Positions 11,679 through 21,479 of a stretch of 64,000 bases of DNA are shown one piece after another (positions within the stretch are counted from its first letter, which is position 1; the number at the start of each line of letters is the position of its first letter). The notes below the pieces were generated by a model. That model saw nothing but the letters and a program-made list of their open reading frames with translations. It had not been told where the DNA came from and searched no databases. Made by a program: the position numbers and the translations under genes. Source of the stretch: Elymus sibiricus (Eukaryota; Streptophyta; Magnoliopsida; Poales; Poaceae); contig CM077676.1 of NCBI GenBank assembly GCA_039707655.1, forward strand, positions 377,956,114 to 378,020,113. The letters are read 5' to 3'.

Positions 11679-11893
11679 GTCTACGCATGCCCGGTGCTGG
11701 CAACACCGATGCATGCCTTCGTCCACGACGTGTCCCCGGGCCTGGCAAGCCTGGTGCAACGCTTCGTCAACTTCGTCTTCGTCCGTCTACGCATGCCCGG
11801 TGCTGGCAACACCGATGCGTGCCTTCGTCTACGATGTGTCCCCGGGCTTGGCAACCCCGGCGCGACGCGTCGTCAACATCGTCTTCTCCCCGG
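11679..11893 (+). repeat. ~108-bp tandem duplication in the short-LTR element
   Basis: The segment starting CGTCTACGCATGCCCGGTG at about 11679 is repeated at about 11787 with a few substitutions, through to a CGTCGTCAAC-like end. It shows that the interior has grown by local duplication. Confidence 0.75.
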
Positions 11894-12238
11894 CGCACCA
11901 CTCCTTCGACACCACTGCGCCCATGACTAACTCGACGCCTACTTGCGCCCGCAGCTCCACGGCGACTTACTCGACACCAGCCACCCCGACTCGACATCGA
12001 CCACGGCGTCCTTCGCACGGCTACCTCGACCACGGCTACACCACCCTACGCTCTCGGCTACCTCGACATCGGCACAAAGGGCTACCGCCTTGCTTGAGCA
12101 ACCTCGTCGGTTTCCACTCTAGCCACGACTTCCGCGATGCATCGACCGTTACGACTGTGGGGGGGTGTCCGTCGGCTTACCTTCGGATTCTTCTTCAGTT
12201 TCACCGTCTGCGTCGCTACCGTTGTGATTGCGGGGGGA

Positions 12239-12395
12239 TGTTGAGTATAATGTTTATTAGGAAGTATAGGATAGACTAGGATTTTGTCCTACCTTGTCTT
12301 GTACTCCAAGTTGGTCATTGTACTCCTATATATATGCCCACGAGGCTCAAGCAATATACATTGATTCCACCAAATCATCTCTATCCCTTTTAACA
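12239..12395 (+). repeat. 3' LTR of the short-LTR element
   Basis: 157 bp, preceded by a G-run polypurine tract and followed by TSD CCGAT at 12396-12400. Confidence 0.92.
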
Positions 12396-12943
12396 CCGAT
12401 CTCTGGGTACGTCATGTAGTGCACTGTGCACATGTGTTTTCCCATGAGCGTGCGAGAGTGAATATTTCTGAATGCCAAAAGGCTCGGCAGCACGTGGACG
12501 CATCTGTGGTGCTCTGCGTTGACGGTCGACCGACATATATTCACGTGGAGTGGTGTTTAACATTTTTATAAGGAGCTGGGCACCATTGGAGTGTAAGATC
12601 TTTGCTTGCCTGGCGATGCAACATCGAATCTGGACTTCGGACCGTAGGGCACGCCATGGTCTGCAGGACGAGGCCTCCGCCTGTTACACATGCCTCCAAG
12701 AGAAAGACAACGTTGAGCACATCCTTTGCGCATGCACCTATGCCCGCGAGGTTTGGCACTCTATTTGGGACCAGCTTCGCATTAACATACCAGGTTCAGT
12801 GGCCGAGGACACAACCCTGGATTGGTGGTTGCGCGAGAGGAAGCGGTTTCACAAGGCAGAAAGGCGAGGTTTTGACTCCCTATTCATCGCGGTCACGTGG
12901 TCCTTATGGAAGCAACGTAATGCGCGAGTGTTTCACCGGATCG

Positions 12944-13239
12944 GGACGATTTTAGTGTTCTGACCTTTTGCCGAAACAAACTCCAAAATTGACCCCGTTT
13001 TGAAAAAAATCTCAAATCTGACATTTTTTGGTGACGCCAACATCCCTGGCGTCCAGCTTACACGGGAGACGCCAGGGACCATGGCGTCTGGCCCCTGGCC
13101 CGCACGGTCCGCTCACCCCGTTGACCGGCTGACGTGGCAAAAGTCGAAACGCCACGGACCCTGGCGTCTGGACCCAGACGCCGAGGTCCATGGCGTTTGG
13201 CCCTGGACCCAGATGCCGAGGTACATGGCGTTTGGCCCT
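12944..13239 (+). repeat. Left terminal inverted repeat of the Mutator-like element
   Basis: It contains at least five short imperfect palindromes of about 20 bp of the form GACGCCA...TGGCGTC (for example around 13033, 13072, 13150, 13177 and 13211). Confidence 0.85.
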
Positions 13240-14295
13240 GGACCAAGACACCCCTATCCTGTACAATAGTCTGTCCATATGAAATGATGGGCTTGCGTGA
13301 GCTCTTGGATCAGGTACCATCACAAGGAGCTAACAACACATCGTTCGAGCAAATGAAGAAAAAAAAATGCCCATACACACATGCTGCTGCACGAATTAAG
13401 GTGTGCAGACCAAACCATGCACTGATTCCCATGCTGCCTTGTTTGTTTCAGTTAGTTTACTTCCAAAAGACAGCTAAGGAGGACATGGAGCTAATGATAA
13501 TTAGCGTGGGGTTCAGCATTAGTCAATGATTGGCTTCGCCTTGGCCCTGCTAGCCGCAAGAGATTGATTAGTAGTAGGAGCAAAGCATTGGTGTTTTTGC
13601 AGACTAGGATGTTTTTGCTCTTTTATGGCTCATATAATTAGGGGGGTAGGCTGGTGGAGTGGTGATTAGAGACTAAGAGTACTATGGATTTGTAGTATTT
13701 GTACTTGTTTTTGGTTTATACTACGTATATATGGGAAAGTATAGTATGTAGCAATTGTTGATATACCTCTCAGTTGTGCTGTTTATCCATTCATGGTAAA
13801 AATAACAGGACCTTGAGGTGACAGGAATAAACCATGCATCCATACATGGTATTTCTTGGAACTTAATTAACCTATTTCTGCTGCTTGAATGTTATTAGTT
13901 TTCTAAGATATATTTTATTAGTTAGAATTTAAATTGCAATTTTTTATTTACCATGTACTTTTGGTGGTAAAAAGGGCACATTGCTTGAACTTATGTAGAG
14001 ATAAGCAATTACTTTGGGCTTGTGAGTTTATTTTAGAGAGTCCCTGCAATGCCATTAAGAAGAAGAGAGTTGATCCTTAATGAGGGAAACCGGACCTGAA
14101 ATCCATACACGGTTAGCTATCAAGGCTCTGATCCGGTCACAAGGGCACCTAAACCCAAGATCACCGAATATGCCTCATACTCAACTAAGTCCACCTTTTC
14201 AGAAGATCCATCGCCGCTTTTCTGAAGAATTCAATACATAAGGAGAAGAAGAAACATGAGTTGTGAAATGCATCTCAATTTCTTGAATTTCAGTT

Positions 14296-14850
14296 TTGGG
14301 AATCTATGTGCCAGTGCGTCACGCAAACAATCCGTCAAAAATACTTTCATGGGTGTCTTCTACTAGATTAACCTATTTTCGTAATGGCTTTAAGCATATT
14401 GATGCATTTGTAGTTTCTTTTGAGAGATTGTCACAAAATGACAATGTTCTGCAATACCACAACCAATTTTTTCTTTTCTGTTTCTTCATAATACGGTCGA
14501 TGGAGGAAATGAATCTGAAGTCAAGGGTTTAAGATGATCCATTTGGTGGATGGAGGAAATGCATATTGCTTTTTCGAAGTTTATCTTTGAGGACGTATGC
14601 GCAATGCAAACAATCTGTCTGAATACTATCTCATGGTTGTTCTCTTTTATCCTAATTTTGAATTTAAAATATTTTTTGTGGGGATAATTTTGAAAAATAT
14701 CATTGTACTGCTGTCTGTTTCTTCTAAGAAATTATCATATTTTGTAATAGCTTTAGCAAATTGTTTTTTCCGTAGTTTCTTTGAGAAATTGGAAATAAGA
14801 GTGTCCTGCAACCAACTTTTTTTCTTTCTATTTCTTCGTAATTCTTTGTG
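14296..14850 (+). repeat. Diverged ~300-bp direct duplication inside the Mutator-like element
   Basis: Segments 14300-14500 and 14595-14835 share ordered similarity: GCAAACAATC(C/T)GTC, CTTTCATGG versus CTCATGG, TTGTAATGGCTTT-like text, GTAGTTTCTTT(T)GAGA, and CAACCAA(C/T)TTTTTTC. Neither copy encodes a recognisable protein. The rest of 13240-14290 and 14850-15170 shows nothing I can name. Confidence 0.55.
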
Positions 14851-15170
14851 CATTTTGTGTGGATCTCATTTGTTTCTACAATGGCATACTATGCAAAACC
14901 CATGCCCCAAGGATCAACATCCATCTACACTGGCTGGTCTACCAACACATGCATGCAGTGCACCATTCGTTGTGCACAACCAAAACACAGCAAGGCAGCG
15001 TGGACACGAATGTGCCGTGGGAATAATTGAGGCAAGCTAGATGAGAGGGAGATACATGGGGGCTGTAGTTCTACTAGTACTACCTCTGTCCTTTGATTAG
15101 TACTTATCTGATAAGGTTATAATAGCATCCACATGAGACCATCTTTTGACACCTCCTTCCAAAAGACGCC

Positions 15171-15466
15171 TGGGCCAAACGCCATGTACCTCGGCGTCTG
15201 GGTCCAGGGCCAAACGCCATGGACCTCGGCGTCTGGGTCCAGACGCCAGGGTCCGTGGCGTTTCGGCCTTTGCCACGTCAGCCGGTCAACGGGGCGAGCG
15301 GACCGTGCAGGACAGGGGCCAGACGCCATGGTCCCTGGCGTCTCTCGTGTAAGTTGGACGCCAGGGATGTTGGCGTCACCAAAAAAGGTCAGATTTGATA
15401 TTTTTTTCAAAACGGGGTCAATTCTGGAGTTTGTTTAAGCAAAAGGTCAGAACAGTAAAATTGTCC
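15171..15466 (-). repeat. Right terminal inverted repeat of the Mutator-like element
   Basis: Inverse complement of 12944-13239 with scattered substitutions; similarity stops just after TTTGGCCC on each side. Confidence 0.85.
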
Positions 15467-15731
15467 ACAGGATCGAGCAGCAGAGAACTCCTAGGGAGTT
15501 GGTCGTGCAAGTGTTGGATGAAGTTGCCGAGTGGAGGGCAGCGGGTCTTGGTGTGGGTGGCCTCCAACGTTTCGTGAGAAGTTAGCCTAGGTTCGATAGG
15601 TTGGTGTTTGTGTTGTGTGCGTGTTACCCGTTTGTTCGTATTTGTGGTACACTTCTTGTAAATATGTCTACTCTTTTATAAAAATATGGTACGCCATCGG
15701 CGTACTCTTGAAAAAAACATTTTTATAAGGA

Positions 15732-16163
15732 TGGAGTGATCACATCATTTGATTAACACGACAGCAGTTGTTAATATGCTCAGTTTGGTTCGAAAGAGAG
15801 AGGCGATTGATCGACGAGCAAAGCGGCCGGGGAGATCGATCGATGCGAAAACTCGTTCGTGGAACAGCGACCTGATTTGCAGCAACAGCGACGTAGAACC
15901 GCGCGAGGTGATCGTGACCGATCGACGGTGAGCCAGCTCGCTGCTATGCGAGAGATCGGCGAAAAGAAGGATCCGAGCTCCGATGGGGAGAGCATGCATA
16001 TACATGTAGCAGTGTTATTTTCAGGGTTTTGTCGACTTTTGCCGACAGGCCTGACATTGCTGAAAAACGACCTGCTCCGTTCCGTCGACGCACTCAGCCT
16101 CAGTCGCTGGATGAACGGGTTCCAAACACAAAGAAATAAATAAAACCGAATTACTGGACGATC
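15732..16163. other. Unassigned flanking DNA
   Basis: Host sequence at the right of the LINE insertion. It has several GATCGATC motifs. No gene, element end or conserved motif is apparent. Confidence 0.4.
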
Positions 16164-16166
16164 TTA

Positions 16167-17250
16167 GGGCATCTCCAACGCCGACCCGCAAACCTCACGC
16201 AACCGTTCGGACCGTGTTGTCCGGACCGCGGAAACCATCCAACGCGGTCCGGTATCGGTCCGCGGAGCGGTCCGAAAGCGATTTCTTCCGCAAACCGGAG
16301 ACAAACGTGGGGGGCTTTGCGACGAGGCAGGCGGGAAACGTGGGGTGCTGACCGCTACTTCGCCCGATTCTGACCGCCCTGGCCCACCAAGTCCCACTCC
16401 TCCCTCCCGCGCGCACTTCTCGCCCGAAACGGTCAGCACCGCTCCAAAGCGTCAGTGCCCGCATTCATGCCTGGTCAGAGCGACCGCGACCGCTCACTGG
16501 CGCCGGCATTGAAGCGGCGCGCCGGCCGAGAGAGCGCCGCCCGCGCCGCTTCCCGGTGCAGGCGACCGCTGCGCGTTCAAACGACACAACGGCCGTCCGT
16601 CCGTCTGCCGTCCACATTGATGGCACGCGGTTGCCGAGGCGTCTCCTCCGACGCCACCCGCCATTACAATATATACCGCTGCCCCGGCCATAGCCGCAGT
16701 TATCAGCCTCCGATCATTCTCCGCACCAATCCCACCAAGGATTCCTCCCCCGCCAAAGCTCTCTGAGACGAGCTGACGCCGGACCAGAAGAAGGAGATGG
16801 CCGCCATTGCTGCCGGCTGGCTGGCCGACAGGCAGCCGGAGGACATCGACGTCCCAATGGAGGACACGGCCGACGACGACCCGGTGCTACCCTCATCTTC
16901 CTCCTCTGTCGCGCCACCCTCCTCCTCCGCCGCGCCTCCCTCGTTGGTGCACTGCACCATGACCATCGGCGAGGCTCGTGCCCATTACATGGACATGGTG
17001 CGGGAGGAGCGGGAGAAGCAGTTCCGGGAGGCGGCCGCCTACAACTACCACGTCCTCCAGGAGCACCTGCAGGCAGAGGAGCAGCTCGACGCCGGCAGGG
17101 CGGTGGCGCCGGACACGGACCTGGCGGAGCAGGAGGCGCTGGTCCAGTCCTACCGCACCACCCGCGAGATCCGCCTCGCCCGCTGGCGGTACCGGCAGCG
17201 GGTGGCGGAGGTGGCGGCCACTGCAATTCATAGGCAGCTTTAGAAATGGC
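16167..17250 (+). mobile_element. Harbinger-like element, left end and body
   Basis: It starts GGGCATCTCCAACGCC directly after TTA (16164-16166), the expected Harbinger target, and continues with CGGTCC/CCGGACC-rich sequence typical of Triticeae Harbinger ends. A core-promoter-like segment (AATATATACCGC near 16668) precedes the ORF at 16797. The right end was not found; the boundary at 17250 is where recognisable sequence stops. Confidence 0.6.
16797..17243 (+). CDS. Hypothetical element-borne protein (148 aa)
   Basis: An ATG frame encodes a protein with a Ser/Pro-rich linker (residues about 35-55) and a long charged helical C-terminal half (about 60-148) containing MREEREKQ-like and YRTTREIRLARWRYRQR-like segments that could form a coiled coil. 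The frame may extend upstream in the sense LTPDQKKEM just before the ATG. There is no DDE transposase motif. Its position inside Harbinger-like DNA suggests an accessory ORF of that element or a captured fragment. The function is not recognised. Confidence 0.4.
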   Translation: MAAIAAGWLADRQPEDIDVPMEDTADDDPVLPSSSSSVAPPSSSAAPPSLVHCTMTIGEARAHYMDMVREEREKQFREAAAYNYHVLQEHLQAEEQLDAGRAVAPDTDLAEQEALVQSYRTTREIRLARWRYRQRVAEVAATAIHRQL

Positions 17251-17978
17251 TTCATGCTCAGCATCTCTGCTCGTGTACCGCATCACGAGAGCGCTGAAGG
17301 ATTCGGGGATTGTCCCAGAGATTTGCTGTGAACCGCCCACTGGATCCATCCGATTCGGCTAATGCTTCTCCCATCAAAAAAAGAAAGAAATACTAAAAAG
17401 AGCTAATGCTTCCAGAGACCAGAGAGGCCACCCGGGCCTAACTTTCCTGTGTGTGAGAGAGTGGTCCGAGTATATACTCCCAAACACTAACGACTGGACT
17501 TGAGTTGACACCAACACAGAAACAGGATCTATTTCATGGCCGGGGAATCGGATTTGGTGGCTACCGATTGAGCTACTAGGACCGTTTGTCCTTTTGCGAG
17601 GCTTTGGAGGTTGCCGATGAGTCGTCATGCATGCTTGCACAAGTGTCTGCGCCTCCCTGGTGGTTTGAGTATTCCCGTATGTTTTGGCACACACAACGAT
17701 CAACATCATGCAGTATAAAGTTGTGTGATTTGTTTTCATGTGCAGTGTAATTACCTTTTTTAAGGCAATGCAGTGTGATTACCTTTTTTTCTAGGGGTTT
17801 CAATCTGATTTCCATTTCCCCTTTTTAGGCAATGGTTAGCATTTACCCTTTTTTTTGGGGCAAAGATTACCATTTACCTTTTTTTTTCCTGGCACGAGAC
17901 AGACTTAGACTTGGGCACTGGAGTACCTGGCCCGGCTGCACTTAACTAGCTCTGGACCATGCAAAAGAAGGATGGGCT
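17251..17978. other. Unassigned low-complexity DNA
   Basis: From about 17735 to 17890 the phrase ATTACCTTTTTT or a variant recurs four to five times (near 17750, 17778, 17845 and 17870). Nothing else is recognised. Confidence 0.4.
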
Positions 17979-20900
17979 TTGGCCACACAATTCAACCTAA
18001 TGATTTCTCTTTTGTTTCTTTCATGGTTTTATCTGTTTTTCTTTTTTTTCCTTTTTTGTCTAAAAAAAACTGATTTTCTTTTCCTTCTCATTTTCCCTTC
18101 TTTTGCTTCCTTTTTCTTGGTTTTCATCGATTTTTTAGTTTTTCTTTGTTTCTTTATCCGTTTTCACAATTTTTCCATTATTTTTGCATTTTTGAATACG
18201 TTTTCTTCTTTTGCTTCCTTTTTCTTGGTTTTCATTGATTTTTTTGTTTTTCTTTGTTTCTTTATCCGTTTTCACAATTTTTCCATTATTTTTGCATTTT
18301 TTCATAGGTTTTCTTCTTTCGCTTCCTTTTTCTTTGGTTTCTTTTGTTTCCTTTTCAGTTTTAAATGTTTTTTGTTTTCATTCTACATATTCGTGTACGT
18401 CAAGAACATATTTCTAATACATGTTTATTAATTTATTTAATACATGGTCAAGATTTTTTCTATACACATTTTAAACATTTTTTAAATGCTTGATTAACAT
18501 TTTTCAAATACAATATTAACGTTTTTTGAATACATGGTCAACATTTTTTCTATACATATTTTTCACATTTTTCAAATATATATTTTTAATACACGGTTAA
18601 CATTTTTCTACAGAAATTTAACATTTTTCAGATGCTTGATTAACAATTTTGAAATGCTTGTTTAACATTTTTTTCAAATGCTTGATTAAAAAATTTATAA
18701 CACTTATTTACCATTTTTTTCAAGTGTTTAATTAACATTTTTCAAATACATGATCAAGTTATTTCACACACATTATATTTTATTGTATACATGAGAAACA
18801 TTTTCTCTATGCACAATTAACATATTGGTTGACATTTTTTCCAATGTTTTATGTAAAGCATTTTTTATATATTTGTTTAGAATATTTTGAAGCATAATTT
18901 GAAAGGAAAAAAGAAAGGAAAAAAAATGAAAAGAAAACAGGGTCGTGGCCTCCCGCGCGTCTAGGCCAGCCCATTTAGGGAGGCGCCTAACGCGAGAGCA
19001 CGCTAGGTCTCCATGTTCCATCGATCGTGCATTTTTCCTTGTTTGGTCAGTTTTCTTTTGATTTTCAGTTTTTTCTTCTTTCGTTTTGTTTGTTTCTTCA
19101 CGGTTTTCGTCGGTTGTTCTAATTTCTTTGCTTTTTGAAATCTATTTTTTTTGTTTCTTCCTCAATTTTTTCCCGGTTTTTTATTTTCCTTTTCTCTATG
19201 ATTTCTTTGGTTCCATTGTTTATGTCTTGGTTTCATTGGTTTTTTCCTTTTGTTTTCTTCAATTATTTATTTATTTTTAGGTTTTCTTTGTTCTTGTTTG
19301 TTTATCTCTTGTTTTGTTCTTTTCATTGGTTTTTTGGGGTTTTCATTGCATTTGTTTGTCTCTCTTTGTTTCTTTATATCAGTTTTCATATGTTACTTTA
19401 TTATTCATCACATGTCTACTTTTTCTGTACAAAATGTACATTTTTAGTGTACACGTGAAACATTTTATTGATACACGTTAAACAATTTTTAATACGCAAT
19501 GTATATCTTTTGTTAAATGTAAGTTTACAATATATTTTTGAATACATGGTCAACTTTTTGTCAAATATACGGTGCACATTTTTTCATGTCAATAAACATG
19601 TTTTACGCACATTGTACATTTTTGTATACCCCAGAAACATTTATATATACACCTTTAATATTTTCTAAATATATATTTTGATGTCTACTTTTATTTAATG
19701 TATGTTGTAGATTTTACATAAACAACAGGAACATATTTTTATACATGTTTAAAAAAATTGTTTTGAGGTCTACGGTTTTACGTACAGATTGTATGTTTTT
19801 CGTATACAGTATGAACTTTTTATACTAGCTAAATATTGTATAAAAATTTATAGAAAATTGTTTCTAATGTATGTGAATATTGTACACAAAAATATACAAT
19901 GTGTGTGAAAAAAGTTAATCACACATTTAGAAAATGATAACCAATATTTGAAAAAATGTTAAAATAGTATTTAAAAAGTGTTAATCAGGCATTTGAAAAA
20001 TCATAAATGTGTGTAGAAAAAATGTTGACCATGTATACACATTTAATATTTTTCAAATGCTTGGTTAACATTTTCCCAGTTGTTTTATGTATTTTATTTT
20101 CTAATAGATTATTTTAGAATATTTGGAAGAATAAATGAAAGTAAAGAAAGAAACAAAAAATGAAATAAAATGTAAAAAAACGAGAGTGTGGCCTCCCGCA
20201 TGCCTGGGCCGGGCCATTTAGGGAGGCGCCTGACGCCTGAGCATGCTAAGATTGCCCGTTGTCGATCATGTGTTGTTCCTTGTTTGGTCCAGTTTTTTTC
20301 TTCTGATTTTCAGATTTTTATTTTTTTCTTTCGGTTTTGCTTGTTTTTTCGTAATTTTTCTGGTCTTTCTGTTTTCTTTGCATTTTTTAATCTATCTTCT
20401 TTGTTTCTTCCTCGGTCTTTTTATTGGGTTTTTTTAATTCATTTTCCTTTTCTTTATGATGTCTTTTGTTCCTTTGTTTTTTCCCGGTTTCACTGGTTTT
20501 CTCTATCATTGTAATGTTTATTTTTTTTAGTTTTTGTTTGTTTGTTTCTTGTTTCCGTTCTTTTTCCAAAAAATTGCTTTTTGTCGTATTTCTTTATTTC
20601 CATTTGTTTCAATATGTCAATTTTCATCTGTTACTTTTCATTCAACACATGTCTATTTTTTCAGTACAAAATTCACATTTTTAGTGTACACGTGAAATAT
20701 ATTTTTGGATATATGTTAAACAATTTTGAATTATGTGATGTATATTTTTCTTAGATATAAGTTTTAACTATTTTTTTGAATATATGGGGAATATTTTTTT
20801 TCAAATACACAATGAAGAGTTTTCATGTCAATAAACATGTTTTCACGTACAATGTACATTTTTTTGTATACATCAGAAACATTTTATATACACATTATTT

Positions 20901-21470
20901 AAAAAAAAAATATGTTTTTGATGTCTACTTTTGTTTAATGTACGTGGTAAATTTTCTGTAAACAACAGGAAAATATTTTTTAGATTCCAAAATATAGGAA
21001 CATATTTTTATATACGATTTTTTAAAAGTATATGTTTTGCGGTCTACGTTTTTTCATACAGATTGTACATTTTTCATCTACAGTATGAATGTTTTATATA
21101 CTTGCTAAACATTGTATAAACATTTATAAAGAACATGTTTCTAATGTATATGAAAAATGTACTAGAAAAATATACAATGTTCGTGAAAAAAGTTGATCAT
21201 GTATTTAGAAAATGTTAACCAAACATCTGAAAAAAATATTAAACAAATATTTGAAAAATGTTAATCAAGTATTTGAATTTTTATAAATGTGCATAGAGAA
21301 AAATTGACCATATATTCAAAAAGTGTTAATCAAACGTTTACAAATTTAACATTTTTCAAATCCTTGGTTAATATTTTTTTCAGTTGTTTTATGTAGCATT
21401 TTTTGTAATATATTTATTTAGAATATTTAGAGTATAAACAAAAGTAAAAAAAGGAAAACAACAAAATTAA
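17979..21470 (+). repeat. T-rich block built of ~1.25-kb tandem duplications
   Basis: A GC-rich signature (GGCCTCCCGCG..., then CCATTTAGGGAGGCGCCT) occurs at about 18947 and again at about 20193, each followed by the same order of sequence: TTCCTTGTTTGGTC, a run of TTTTCTTTTG-like text, CACATGTCTA(C/T)TTTTTC, GTGTACACGTGAAA, and a final TTTAGAATATTT. The part before 18940 resembles the end of the same unit. Inside it, 18097-18330 holds a ~108-bp tandem duplication (CTTCTTTTGCTTCC...). Many frames are open only because of T-richness and would encode Phe/Leu-rich peptides; I do not regard them as genes. Confidence 0.65.
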
Positions 21471-21479
21471 AAACCTAAA

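Larger units (their letters stand above)
10017..12395 (+). mobile_element. Short-LTR non-autonomous retrotransposon, structurally complete
   Basis: Direct terminal repeats of 159 and 157 bp (10017-10175, 12239-12395) begin TGTTGAGTATAATG and end CCCTTTTAACA. They are flanked by a perfect 5-bp TSD, CCGAT (10012-10016 and 12396-12400). A tRNA-iMet type primer-binding site (TGGTATCAGCC, 10176-10186) follows the first LTR and a polypurine tract (GCGGGGGGA, ending 12238) precedes the second. The 2.06-kb interior is extremely GC-rich, lacks gag and pol motifs, and consists largely of imperfect repeats. The LTRs differ by about four substitutions and one 2-bp indel, pointing to a fairly young insertion. 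Short LTRs and the iMet primer site suggest a TRIM- or Copia-like non-autonomous family. Confidence 0.9.
12944..15466. mobile_element. Mutator-like non-autonomous element with ~296-bp terminal inverted repeats
   Basis: Left TIR 12944-13239 and right TIR 15171-15466 are close inverse complements, starting GGAC(G/A)ATTTTA(G/C)TGTTCTG. Flanks ACCGGATCG (12935-12943) and ACAGGATCG (15467-15475) form a 9-bp TSD with one mismatch, the length typical of the Mutator superfamily. The host LINE reading frame resumes on the far side, confirming the boundaries. The interior (13240-15170) has no transposase motif; it is AT-rich and holds a diverged duplication, so it is either deleted or filled with captured sequence. 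Confidence 0.88.
12578..15590 (+). pseudogene. LINE ORF2 C-terminus (zf-RVT region), interrupted
   Basis: Before the interruption (12578-12943) the product reads as the reverse-transcriptase zinc-binding segment found at the end of plant LINE ORF2: WAPLECKIFACLAMQHRIW, then CYTCLQEKDNVEHILCACTYA with paired Cys and His-x-Cys spacing, then LFIAVTWSLWKQRNARVF. After the inserted element the same protein resumes at about 15473 with a VQVLDEVAEWRAAGLG-type tail and a stop TAG near 15590. The enzymatic reverse transcriptase and endonuclease domains are missing because of 5' truncation. Confidence 0.85.
12575..15715 (+). mobile_element. 5'-truncated LINE, split by a Mutator-like element
   Basis: The LINE body is 12575-12943 plus 15476-15715. 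A target-site duplication of up to 16 bp, AACATTTTTATAAGGA, is found at 12559-12574 and 15716-15731. The 3' end has the usual Triticeae LINE form: GTACGCC...GGCGTACTC followed by a short A-run. Only the C-terminal part of ORF2 is present, which is the normal result of abortive reverse transcription during target-primed integration. Confidence 0.88.

Noticed and set aside
17979..20960. Many Phe/Leu-rich open frames that look like membrane proteins
   Set aside because: They follow from T-rich repeats, overlap in several frames, and copy along with the ~1.25-kb repeat unit. There is no start context or conservation.
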